From: an uncultured Clostridium sp.
GTDB lineage: Bacteria > Bacillota > Clostridia > TANB77 > CAG-508
Reading direction: 5' to 3'
NCBI GenBank assembly: GCA_947073285.1
Contig: CAMTJT010000012.1
Location: 1 to 53,887, forward strand
Length of the DNA stretch: 53,887 bases
Shown in pieces: positions 1-7,131 of the stretch (position 1 is the stretch's first letter; every line of letters begins with the position of its first letter). Below the pieces are notes generated by a model, which saw only the letters and a program-made list of their open reading frames with translations, did no database searches and had not been told where the DNA came from. The translations under genes were made by a program, and so were the position numbers.

Positions 1-104
1 ATTTAAGAGAACAATTATTTTTTAGTTGAGACATTTTCTAAAATGAATTATTAAGATAATATCATAAATGAATTAGATTGACACTATCTTTTTTAAAATC
101 ATAT

Positions 105-133
105 TTGACAAAATAAAAAAAAGATGTTATTAT
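105..133 (+). promoter_or_regulatory. Promoter of small antisense RNA
   Basis: A TTGACA box (105-110) is followed after exactly 17 bases by TATTAT (128-133), with an alternative TATAAT at 133-138. It points at the short transcript that ends in the hairpin at 187-210, and no ORF follows it. The inference rests on consensus match and spacing. Confidence 0.6.
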
Positions 134-139
134 ATAATT

Positions 140-219
140 ACATTAGAACAATGTACTCTAGCTCTGGTTGTGTATATTGTTTACTTGTATGTGTACTGCA
201 ATGCACATACTATTTTTTT
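140..219 (+). ncRNA. Candidate antisense small RNA
   Basis: An ~80 nt transcript is predicted between the promoter at 105-133 and the terminator hairpin at 187-210. Bases 160-173 are identical to 377-390, which lie over the start of the convergent small ORF, so this RNA is complementary to the first codons of that mRNA. Its terminator hairpin has an apical loop CUGCAA. The mRNA terminator hairpin (237-258, other strand) has the exactly complementary loop UUGCAG. This layout resembles convergent type I toxin-antitoxin modules such as Fst/par. Function is inferred; the pairing is seen directly. Confidence 0.55.
187..219 (+). terminator. Terminator of the small RNA
   Basis: GTATGTG (187-193) pairs with CACATAC (204-210), extended by a wobble and an A-U pair. 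It is followed by a seven-T run at 213-219. Confidence 0.7.
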
Positions 220-224
220 GTCTA

Positions 225-258
225 AAATAAAAAGCAGAAGTAAACTGCAATTTACTTC
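225..258 (-). terminator. Terminator of the small ORF mRNA
   Basis: On the minus strand GAAGTAAA and TTTACTTC (237-258) form an 8 bp stem with a six-base loop. The A-rich stretch at 225-233 supplies the U-tract. Its loop is complementary to the loop of the small-RNA terminator. Confidence 0.65.
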
Positions 259-282
259 CACTTACGACTATGTATGATACAT

Positions 283-393
283 TTAGTCTTTACTCTTTTT
301 GTATTCTTCTAATTTTGATTGAAGTTTGTTATTTTTGTCGTGTTCTGTTAAAAGCATCTCAATCATCTTTAGAATAAGCTCTGGTTGTGTCAT
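283..393 (-). CDS. 36-residue small protein of antisense-RNA module
   Basis: A small ORF beginning MTQPELILKMIEMLL with a charged C-terminal tail (ends EEYKKSKD). The ATG at 393 sits just downstream of a strong AAAGGGGGT ribosome binding site, and a near-consensus promoter lies at 457-485. Its first five codons are complementary to the convergent small RNA at 140-219. It is not a clear membrane peptide like Fst or TxpA: the N-terminal half is amphipathic. I do not recognise a family. It could be an antisense-regulated toxin or a regulatory leader peptide. Confidence 0.55.
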   Translation of the reverse strand: MTQPELILKMIEMLLTEHDKNNKLQSKLEEYKKSKD

Positions 394-421
394 CTCATTT
401 ACCCCCTTTCCGTTCTATGTA

Positions 422-452
422 AGTAACTACCTTTTGACAATGAAAGGTTACT
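422..452 (-). promoter_or_regulatory. 5' leader hairpin of small ORF mRNA
   Basis: AGTAAC...ACCTTT (422-434) and AAAGGTTACT (443-452) form an inverted repeat at the expected 5' end of the small ORF transcript. A 5' hairpin of this kind stabilises or masks translation in several type I modules; that role is inferred here. Confidence 0.45.
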
Positions 453-456
453 AACT

Positions 457-485
457 ACTATACAATATTTTATTATATTTTTCAA
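457..485 (-). promoter_or_regulatory. Promoter of small ORF
   Basis: On the minus strand TTGAAA (485-480) and TATAGT (462-457) are separated by 17 bases, directing transcription toward the ORF at 393. Between here and tRNA-Pro I see no gene. Confidence 0.6.
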
Positions 486-652
486 CGAACATATTAAAAT
501 TTCTAAAATAATTTTCTAAAAATATTTTATATCTCTTTATGAATTTTTTAATTTCTATAACTATATAAAGTTCAACCAAAATTTAATATTTTTTTAATGC
601 AATTTGAATGCAACCAGAAAATATTGTCAGCTATACACAGCTAAAATAGGGT

Positions 653-714
653 AAAAAAATACTATCTCAAATATTCTCAGATATTGTGAAATACCTTTAG
701 ATACTGTGAGATAG
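653..714 (-). terminator. Terminator downstream of tRNA-Pro
   Basis: CTATCTCA (707-714, read on the minus strand) pairs with TGAGATAG (662-669), followed by a T-rich run at 653-660 on the minus strand. It sits immediately after tRNA-Pro. Confidence 0.55.
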
Positions 715-725
715 AATTTTTACTC

Positions 726-801
726 TGGTCGAGGCGACAGGGATCGAACCTGCGACCTCATGGTCCCAAACCACGCGCGCTACCAACTGCGCTACGCCTC
801 G
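726..801 (-). tRNA. tRNA-Pro(UGG)
   Basis: A complete cloverleaf: acceptor CGAGGCG paired with CGCCTCG, T-loop TTCGATC, anticodon loop TTTGGGA giving anticodon UGG, and an encoded CCA end. It lies just outside the island and marks the host chromosome. Confidence 0.95.
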
Positions 802-908
802 ACTTATTTTTTACTTATATACTATACCACACATTTTTCTGTTTTGCAAGATTTTTTTCAATTTTCTATTGAATTTTTTTATTTTTCAAGGTATAATACT
901 TATGTTAT

Positions 909-951
909 GCAGCAGTAGCTTAGCTGGATAGAGCACTCGGCTACGAACCGA
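909..951 (+). pseudogene. 5' half of split tRNA-Arg(ACG)
   Basis: Acceptor strand GCAGCAG, D-arm and anticodon arm CTCGG-CTACGAA-CCGA are intact, then the tRNA sequence stops at 951. The missing 3' half lies at 19208-19252 and ends CTGCTGC-A-CCA. Joined at the shared 11-base core CTACGAACCGA, the halves give a perfect tRNA-Arg(ACG). The island between them therefore split the gene. Confidence 0.88.
941..951 (+). repeat. Left attachment core of the island
   Basis: CTACGAACCGA here is repeated identically at 19208-19218. It covers the anticodon loop and the 3' strand of the anticodon stem, a common tyrosine-recombinase crossover position in tRNA genes. Confidence 0.8.
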
Positions 952-1072
952 ATGTTCAATTTTACATTGCTTGATTTAAAAGCATTTGGGGCATCTTCTA
1001 AAATAGCGTTCCCCAAAAGTTCCCCAATAATTTGGTTAATGTATTGCTAACCTTGTTGCATTACTACAATAT
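952..1072. other. Element-end remnant with TTCCCC boxes
   Basis: This short non-coding stretch between two tRNA-Arg att sites contains GTTCCCCAA and GTTCCCCAAT boxes. The same kind of boxes lie left of the att sites at 7069 and 19208, so this looks like the right end of a largely deleted element. Confidence 0.5.
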
Positions 1073-1149
1073 GCGTCTGTAGTTTAGCTGGATAAAATGC
1101 GAGCCTACGAAGTTCGAGACCGGGGGTTCGAGTCCCTCCAGGCGCACCA
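1073..1149 (+). tRNA. tRNA-Arg(ACG), element-borne att copy
   Basis: A full-length tRNA: acceptor GCGTCTG with CAGGCGC (one G-U pair), anticodon stem CGAGC/GTTCG, loop CTACGAA (anticodon ACG), T-loop TTCGAGT, encoded CCA. The D-stem is weak (GTTT with AAAT), so it may be a degenerate but functional copy. It carries the same anticodon as the host tRNA broken at 909 and doubles as an att site. Confidence 0.8.
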
Positions 1150-1150
1150 A

Positions 1151-1178
1151 AAGTTCTCAAAAATATTTGGGAACTTTT
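1151..1178 (+). terminator. Terminator after tRNA-Arg
   Basis: AAGTTCTCAAA and TTTGGGAACTT form a stem followed by TTTT. Comparable hairpins follow the tRNA sequences at 7113 and 19252. Confidence 0.6.
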
Positions 1179-1263
1179 TATTTTGAATATTTCTAATACT
1201 ATCTTCTCCTTCTTTATAAATTTGACGTTTTTTATCAACTCCTTTCCATATTAGAGTTACATC

Positions 1264-2139
1264 TTAAATCGAAAATACTTGTTTTTTAATTTTTTCATTA
1301 GCAAATATTTCTTCTCTTATAATCTCGATTGCTTTAATTGTATCTTCAAAATTTATATTTTTAGAATAATGGTGTTTTTCTCTGTAATCTAACCATAACC
1401 TGTTTAAGAATTCATTTCCTTGTAAACTTTTAATAGTTTCACTTATATTTTTTAATTCTGTTATACTATTTCTAGCTGCAAATGTCCTTATAATTGCCTC
1501 TACTAAAATTTCCTTATCAATTTCACTCCATTTGTAATAAACAAAAAAATACAAATCATAATAGTCTTTCATTCTACTATTAGTTAGTTTTCTCTCTAAT
1601 ACTGCTTGTAGCTTTTCTGCAATTATCGTTTCTTGATTATAGGATAAAATATCTATATATTCATTATCAAATAGCTTTTTGTACTGATATTGTATTGCTC
1701 TCGGAGTAATAATATCTCCTGTTGAAACATCTATATGAAATCTAACTTTAATATTTTCATATATCCCAAGAATTTTAAATTTATATCCACCATAATATTC
1801 TTCTTGCTTAATGTCTTCTACCTTCTCAATTTTAAATAGTACTTTATCTCCAATATCTAAGCTTAATATTTCTTCTAATATTTTTAGCAAGTTTTCCTTT
1901 TGTAAATTAATTCCAACTATATTAGTATCTATATCCATTGTGGTTCTTAAATTAATCCCCATAATAGAAGATAATAATAGACCACCTTTAATAACAAAGT
2001 TTTCTTTATATTTGGACTGTGATAGTCGTTCTAATACTCTCTCAAACATATAATTTTGCAATACTTGTCCAATTGATATATCATTCTTTTCTGCAACATT
2101 TCTTGCATTATCTTTTAATGAACTTGCATTTTTTATCAT
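1264..2139 (-). CDS. AbiEii-type nucleotidyltransferase toxin
   Basis: A type IV toxin-antitoxin nucleotidyltransferase. The N-terminal third has the family signature VIKGGLLL followed by RTTMDIDTN, the catalytic KGG and DxD region of the DNA polymerase-beta fold. Further on, EKLQAVLERK and a KDYYDLYFF block match the AbiEii helical part. The chosen ATG (2139) overlaps the antitoxin stop as ATGA, with GGAG upstream inside the antitoxin gene; a GTG nine bases earlier is possible. Family members modify tRNA or nucleotides to arrest growth on phage infection. Translation is coupled to the antitoxin. The family assignment is secure; the exact target is unknown. Confidence 0.85.
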   Translation of the reverse strand: MIKNASSLKDNARNVAEKNDISIGQVLQNYMFERVLERLSQSKYKENFVIKGGLLLSSIMGINLRTTMDIDTNIVGINLQKENLLKILEEILSLDIGDKVLFKIEKVEDIKQEEYYGGYKFKILGIYENIKVRFHIDVSTGDIITPRAIQYQYKKLFDNEYIDILSYNQETIIAEKLQAVLERKLTNSRMKDYYDLYFFVYYKWSEIDKEILVEAIIRTFAARNSITELKNISETIKSLQGNEFLNRLWLDYREKHHYSKNINFEDTIKAIEIIREEIFANEKIKKQVFSI

Positions 2140-2723
2140 ATTATCCACTCCATTACTTGTTCAAATTGTTTTATGCATTTTAGTTTTTTAGCATATTCAT
2201 AAATTGTGCTTATATCTACTTTTTTATTTTTAAGAACATTTCTAATAAACTTATTAGTTTGCTCTTTGTCTATTCCTGTATTTCTGCCTTTTAGAATATC
2301 ACATAGTATCCTTTCTAGGTTATATGCTTTTACTTTAAAACCATAGGGAGTTTCTACAGTAGCAACTCCTAAATTTAGATTCTCTTTTTTTACATAATGC
2401 ACTTTTATATTTTTAGGAAATCGTTGTGTGTTATATCCACTATATACTGTTACATCTATTTCGTGTGGTGTCCTCTCTGTTTCTCCGTGAAAATACATTG
2501 CTGTATTATATGAAAAAATGGCATTTTGATTTTTCATTTGAAAGATATAGAATTCATCATCAAATATATCTGTTGAACAATATATCCCTCTTTTTACTTT
2601 TTCAATAATGCCTTTTTCTATAAATTGTTTGATATGCACTCTTGATATTCCTATTTCTTCAATTTGCTTTGTTGTAATAATTCCATTATTTTGTTTTAGA
2701 AGTCTCTTAAGCCTTTTCTCCAT
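2136..2723 (-). CDS. AbiEi-type antitoxin / transcriptional regulator
   Basis: 195 residues. The N-terminal winged helix (LLKQNNGIITTKQIEEIGI) and the YRRG-like KRGIYC motif are typical of AbiEi antitoxins, which bind inverted repeats to repress their own operon. The start MEKRLKRLL at 2723 is preferred because AGAGGTGATAATT lies just upstream; the longer frame to 2774 would put that site inside the coding region. A 12-base inverted repeat (2733-2784) spans the promoter. It is cotranscribed with the toxin at 1264-2139. Confidence 0.83.
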   Translation of the reverse strand: MEKRLKRLLKQNNGIITTKQIEEIGISRVHIKQFIEKGIIEKVKRGIYCSTDIFDDEFYIFQMKNQNAIFSYNTAMYFHGETERTPHEIDVTVYSGYNTQRFPKNIKVHYVKKENLNLGVATVETPYGFKVKAYNLERILCDILKGRNTGIDKEQTNKFIRNVLKNKKVDISTIYEYAKKLKCIKQFEQVMEWII

Positions 2724-2732
2724 AATTATCAC

Positions 2733-2784
2733 CTCTTTACAATTATACTTATATTTTATCATATCTAAGTACAATTGTAAAGAG
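2733..2784. promoter_or_regulatory. AbiEi operator and promoter
   Basis: CTCTTTACAATT (2733-2744) and AATTGTAAAGAG (2773-2784) are perfect inverted arms. The minus-strand right arm contains TTTACA, followed after 17 bases by TAAAAT, so one arm overlaps the -35 box and the other lies downstream of the -10. This fits negative autoregulation by AbiEi. Confidence 0.65.
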
Positions 2785-4758
2785 TTATGTTCTTAATAGA
2801 TTAATATCTATCTTTTCTTCTTGAAATCCCAAATCTATTAATTTCTTTCTTTGTTTTGTATCTATATTTTGTGCTGTCCACACTAATAATTCTTTTGGTC
2901 TTGAACTTGCGACATATGCCATCCTTACATATTCAGATTGCGGATCTGTTAGCCATTCTTCCATGCTTTCTCCTAACTTTTTTCCTTTCCTATCATTCGA
3001 AACTAGCATAATACTATCAAATGTCTGTCCTTTTACAGAATGTATAGTTTGAACATTATCAAATTGAGACTTTTTTGGCGATAATAATTGAATATCTTTT
3101 TCTGATTTATCATTAGGGGTTCTAAAAGATACTGCTTTTATTTGTTTGGAATGATCCTCTTTGTCGTATCTTATTAAATAGTTTTTATAGTTTCTTTCAA
3201 TGATTGGCTTTAAAATCTTTCTAACTTCAGCATACCATTTTGCATATGTTGTATTTAATTCTACTAATGGCTTACTTTCATTTAAGATACTTGCTAAGAA
3301 TTTTTTCCAAGCCAAAATGTTATCAATAGTTTCTGGACATCCATATTGATTTCCTATGTATTTTTCTCCTATTTGCCTGCAAATTTCTCTTCCAAACAAT
3401 TTTAATGCCTCATTTTTTAGAATTAAATTATTTGTATTCCAATCACATATTATACTAGGAATTTTTTCTTGTTCTTCACTACCTAATAATTCCTTTTTGA
3501 ACTTCTTTGCTCTAACTAGTATCTTTCTTTTACTATCTCTTCCTAACTGTCTATTACAGTATTGATTATACCAATTAATTAGCTCATTGTTATCTATATC
3601 TTTATAATCTACAAAAATACAGCTTTTCTCTAATTTATTGTTCTGATTTCCTTTAATCTCTTTACCTTTTATTAAGTTTTGGAAAGTATTTACTATTGAC
3701 TGATTACATCTAAAACATATGCTTAGGCGCATACTATTGAAATTCTTATCTTCTATAAATTCTTTTGTAATTTCTGGAGTAGCATTCTTGTATTCATATA
3801 TTGCTTGATTTAAATCTCCTATTAAATGTATTTTTGCTCCATTTTCCATTAATATCCTAATAATACCTATTTCTGTTTCAGATAAGTCCTGACATTCATC
3901 AATAAAAATAGTATTAAATCTTTTAGATATATTTTCTGCTATTTGAGTATTATTTATTAACACCAGATAAGCTATGTATAGCATGTCATCAAAGGTGGCA
4001 AATCCATCTTCGAAAAATTTCTTTTTTGCTTCTTTACATTTAGTTTTAAAAAAGCATTCTTCAAAATAATTTGGATCTTTAAAATATTCTCTACATTGTG
4101 TGATATTTTTTTGAAAATTCTTTTTATTGTAATATTGATTTAAGGTAAAGCTTTCGCCTCTTTCTCTTATTGTTATTTCATCACTTACTGGATTAATTAA
4201 TATCTGGTTTGCTCGAATCGGTTGTGGTAATGCTTTCCCTCGTACTTTATAATTGTTCAACCATTCTCCCTCAACCTTATCTTCTATTACCCTTATTGTT
4301 TTATCTGATTTACCTTCATATTCAATAACTTTATATCCATATGGTTGGCTTATGTAGCCATGAATAAAACTATGTAATGTTCCAATAAAATGTGGAAATA
4401 TACTTTTTAAATTATTATTGATTTCATTTACTCTATCTTCAATTACTTTAGCTGCTTCATTTGTAAAAGTTAAAAATGCCATTCCACCTGTTCTATTCCA
4501 TTTTCTTATTTCATATGCAGCTTTTAAAGCTACCACTTCTGTCTTTCCGCTTCCAGGGCAAGCTTCTAAGTATATATTTTCATCGATGCTTGATATAATA
4601 TAATCTAACTGTTCTTGACTTTTCTCTTTTATTCTGCACTTTCCATATTGACTACAAATTGAGCTTCCATTAGTTTGAAAACATTCTTCAAAAGAATCTT
4701 CCTCTTTTTTGTTACATATTATTTTTGCAATATTTTCCACATTTTCTCTAGTTTGCAT
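2785..4758 (-). CDS. gajB: UvrD-like helicase, GajB-type Gabija subunit
   Basis: A 657-residue superfamily 1 helicase. Walker A is ACPGSGKTEV near residue 65; FLTFTNEAA follows (motif Ia), then FIDECQDLSE (motif II), IHLIGDLNQAIYEY (motif III), TIHSVKGQTFDS (motif V) and RMAYVASSRPKELLVW (motif VI). An N-terminal cysteine-containing segment (CFQTNGSSICSQYGKC) precedes the helicase core and is unusual. The gene overlaps the end of the OLD-family ATPase by 11 bases, the arrangement of GajA-GajB anti-phage systems. GGAGG upstream supports the ATG. It is longer than typical GajB (about 500 residues), so it may be a divergent subtype. Confidence 0.82.
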   Translation of the reverse strand: MQTRENVENIAKIICNKKEEDSFEECFQTNGSSICSQYGKCRIKEKSQEQLDYIISSIDENIYLEACPGSGKTEVVALKAAYEIRKWNRTGGMAFLTFTNEAAKVIEDRVNEINNNLKSIFPHFIGTLHSFIHGYISQPYGYKVIEYEGKSDKTIRVIEDKVEGEWLNNYKVRGKALPQPIRANQILINPVSDEITIRERGESFTLNQYYNKKNFQKNITQCREYFKDPNYFEECFFKTKCKEAKKKFFEDGFATFDDMLYIAYLVLINNTQIAENISKRFNTIFIDECQDLSETEIGIIRILMENGAKIHLIGDLNQAIYEYKNATPEITKEFIEDKNFNSMRLSICFRCNQSIVNTFQNLIKGKEIKGNQNNKLEKSCIFVDYKDIDNNELINWYNQYCNRQLGRDSKRKILVRAKKFKKELLGSEEQEKIPSIICDWNTNNLILKNEALKLFGREICRQIGEKYIGNQYGCPETIDNILAWKKFLASILNESKPLVELNTTYAKWYAEVRKILKPIIERNYKNYLIRYDKEDHSKQIKAVSFRTPNDKSEKDIQLLSPKKSQFDNVQTIHSVKGQTFDSIMLVSNDRKGKKLGESMEEWLTDPQSEYVRMAYVASSRPKELLVWTAQNIDTKQRKKLIDLGFQEEKIDINLLRT

Positions 4759-6628
4759 CTTCTATTCCTCCACAAATCCATAATATTGCCTCCTTGATAT
4801 AAGTTGGAACTTTAAATGTATTTTTCGTATTCAACCTATCTGCTAACGCTTGCGCAAATAATCCCTTTCCGATTTCATCATCTTCAATTTTATCAAGTAT
4901 ATACTTTGAATCTTTTGATAATACTTCTTCATTTTCATACTCATCCTCTTTGTTAACAATTATTTGTAGTTTATTTTTTACACCATTTTCACTCTCATTT
5001 TCCTTAGTCCATAATTCTTTTAAAGTTTCTGCCATTATCTTACTATTTCCTTCCATACATAAATCGTATTCAAACGTTTTTAATGGACTACCATATAACC
5101 TAGCATTACTGCTTTTTTTAATTATCAGTATTAACTTTAATGCAGGATTTTTTCCTTTTATGCTTTGTTCAGGAATTGGATATATATCTTTGTCTGGATC
5201 ATTATCAGTAATACCAGCACATCTATTTTTCATTCTCTCTTTAGTATTTTCTTTATCTTGCAGCAATTCACTAGTATTACAATATAATGCCATAAAATAT
5301 TTAAAATATATTCCATTCATATTAATTACAGAAATTCCAGCCTCTTCTAATGTAGATGATAATTTTGCTTCTTTGTGAATCTCATTATATTCTTTTAAGC
5401 ATATTTTAGCTAATTCTGGCACTAAGATTCCTTCACTTATGCCCTCTACAAAAATAATACCCTTAGCAAATAATAAATTTGACTTTGTAGCATCTAGCCA
5501 TCTATCTATAAATTTAATCTTTTCATCTTCTAATCCTATATTAGCTATATTGGTTGCTTCTATCATATTATTTTTTTCTGCAACATGAATAATATTTTTA
5601 ATTGATACTGATAATGCTAAAACGTTTGAGTGTGTTGTAATTATTATTTGCAAATTTTGTTTATCTTTTACAATCTTTTCAATATATTTTATGAACTGAA
5701 CTTGCAATTGTGGATGTAAATGGGCTTCTGGTTCTTCTATTAATATTGCTTTATAACTTTCTCCTGCTAATTCTATTTCTGCTAAAATAGTAGCCATATA
5801 TAACAAATTGTTATAGCCTAAACTATTTTCTGATATGTTCCTAAACTTCTCAATATCTATTTCACCAACTTTTGGAAAGAACATTAACCTAAGACTATGT
5901 ATTATTTTATCAAAATTAATTTCTGAGAATTGAATATTAGTAGACTGTCCAAATGTATTTCCTATAATTTCCTTCATTTTTTCATTAATTTTCTTATTCG
6001 CTTCGCCTATTTTATATTCTTTTCCTTTAGCTAAATTCTGATTAAATTCTTTAGTTGCTTTTACTATTTCTATTTCTTGATTATCTTTCTTCTTCTGTTC
6101 TATCTCTTCCTTATACAATTTTTTTAACAGTTTTGCTAACCTTGAACTTCTTCCTTCTACTAATTTTGTTTCAGCATCTCTTAATGGTGGTAAATAGATG
6201 CAATTCATGTTATCTAATAATTCACTCTCATATATATTAGCTTTCGATACTCCTCCCCATATCTCCTTTTTATAATATCCTCTATTATTCATTTTATTTA
6301 ATATATCCATATTTAAAATAACATTATTATCAGCATCTGCCCAACTTAAATAAAATATTTTTTCATCTTCTGTTAATCCGTCAAATAATATTTTAATCTT
6401 TATATTACTTGATACTTGATTAGGTTCATCAAAAGATTTATAGAAGTCTTCTTCAATTATTTTATTATTGTAGTCATCTTCTTTTAATATGAGTCTTAAT
6501 GCATTAATAATTGTTGTTTTGCCTGCTCCATTTTCTCCAACTAAAATATTTAATCCCTTGTTAAATACTATTTTACTATTTTCTTTTGTATTTTTATAGC
6601 CTTGTATCTCTAATTCTTTTATAAACAT
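4748..6628 (-). CDS. gajA: OLD-family ATPase/TOPRIM nuclease, GajA-type
   Basis: About 626 residues. Near the N-terminus is the ABC-type Walker A GENGAGKTT. The signature and Walker B region reads ILIEEPEAHLHPQ, followed by ITTHSNVLA (switch histidine). The C-terminal third is a TOPRIM domain with FVEGISEG (catalytic Glu) and ITDNDPD (acidic DxD). This is the architecture of OLD nucleases; with the adjacent UvrD helicase it forms a Gabija-type defence pair that degrades or nicks phage DNA when nucleotide pools fall. The start MFIKELEIQGY at 6628 follows GGGAG; the frame is open to 6673. Confidence 0.83.
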   Translation of the reverse strand: MFIKELEIQGYKNTKENSKIVFNKGLNILVGENGAGKTTIINALRLILKEDDYNNKIIEEDFYKSFDEPNQVSSNIKIKILFDGLTEDEKIFYLSWADADNNVILNMDILNKMNNRGYYKKEIWGGVSKANIYESELLDNMNCIYLPPLRDAETKLVEGRSSRLAKLLKKLYKEEIEQKKKDNQEIEIVKATKEFNQNLAKGKEYKIGEANKKINEKMKEIIGNTFGQSTNIQFSEINFDKIIHSLRLMFFPKVGEIDIEKFRNISENSLGYNNLLYMATILAEIELAGESYKAILIEEPEAHLHPQLQVQFIKYIEKIVKDKQNLQIIITTHSNVLALSVSIKNIIHVAEKNNMIEATNIANIGLEDEKIKFIDRWLDATKSNLLFAKGIIFVEGISEGILVPELAKICLKEYNEIHKEAKLSSTLEEAGISVINMNGIYFKYFMALYCNTSELLQDKENTKERMKNRCAGITDNDPDKDIYPIPEQSIKGKNPALKLILIIKKSSNARLYGSPLKTFEYDLCMEGNSKIMAETLKELWTKENESENGVKNKLQIIVNKEDEYENEEVLSKDSKYILDKIEDDEIGKGLFAQALADRLNTKNTFKVPTYIKEAILWICGGIEDAN

Positions 6629-6673
6629 GTTATTACTCCCAAATTCTAATTTTACTTGTTTCGATTTTATCAT

Positions 6674-7036
6674 AAATTGTTATAATTTTCTATTCTTTTA
6701 TTGGATTTGCTTAGTTTATATTAAAAATTTAATAGACTTATAAATCGTTCCCCAATTTTTTTGCGTTCCCCAATAATGATGCTTTTTTTCAAACCTTTTT
6801 AACTTTTATTACATCTCTTTAAACTATTTTAAATTTTTAAATATTCTTTAAATTATTGGCATTACTGCATTGTACTGATATTACTAGTTTTCTAATACAT
6901 ATTGTATTCCGGCTACGAAATGCACGCCCATAGTTTTATAAATATTGATATTTTGGGATTTCAAGGACTTAAGTCAAAAGTTTTCCCCTGAAATTCCCCT
7001 TAAATAATAATTTGATACCAAAAGCATATTTTATAT
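6674..7036. other. Right end of unit A: TTCCCC-box att arm
   Basis: No gene. It holds GTTCCCCAATT, GTTCCCCAATA and TTTTCCCCTGAAATTCCCC boxes; a 16-base stretch at 6980-6995 recurs exactly at 7223-7238 on the far side of the tRNA att site. A stray GGCTACGAAATGC at 6911-6923 resembles the anticodon-loop att core. I read these as recombinase arm-type binding sites flanking the crossover. The probable promoter of the OLD-family gene also lies at the left edge. Confidence 0.5.
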
Positions 7037-7113
7037 GTACCCGTAGTTTAGCTGGATAGAATGGCAGGCTACGAACTTGCAGATCGGGGGTTCGAATCCC
7101 TCCGGGTACACCA
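7037..7113 (+). tRNA. tRNA-Arg(ACG), att site of unit B
   Basis: Acceptor GTACCCG pairs perfectly with CGGGTAC, anticodon stem GCAGG/CTTGC, loop CTACGAA (ACG), T-loop TTCGAAT, encoded CCA. The D-stem is weak, as in the copy at 1073. The integrase gene ends 19 bases downstream in convergent orientation, and a hairpin (about 7129-7151) terminates both. Confidence 0.82.
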
Positions 7114-7131
7114 TTTGGTAAATTACAGTTC

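Larger units (their letters stand above)
1105..7075. mobile_element. Unit A: integrase-less defence cargo between att sites
   Basis: A 6 kb segment bounded by CTACGAA cores in two complete tRNA-Arg(ACG) genes (1105-1111 and 7069-7075). It encodes only a Gabija-type pair and an AbiE pair, all on the minus strand in one probable operon. No recombinase is present, so mobility would need the integrase of neighbouring unit B. Boundaries are inferred from the repeated att sequence. Confidence 0.6.

Noticed and set aside
1047..1238. 63-codon minus-strand ORF over the tRNA-Arg gene
   Set aside because: It overlaps a complete tRNA and its terminator, and its translation is partly the tRNA complement.
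6911..6923. Third tRNA-Arg gene near 6913
   Set aside because: Only the anticodon-loop sequence GGCTACGAAATGC is present; no acceptor or T-arm can be formed.
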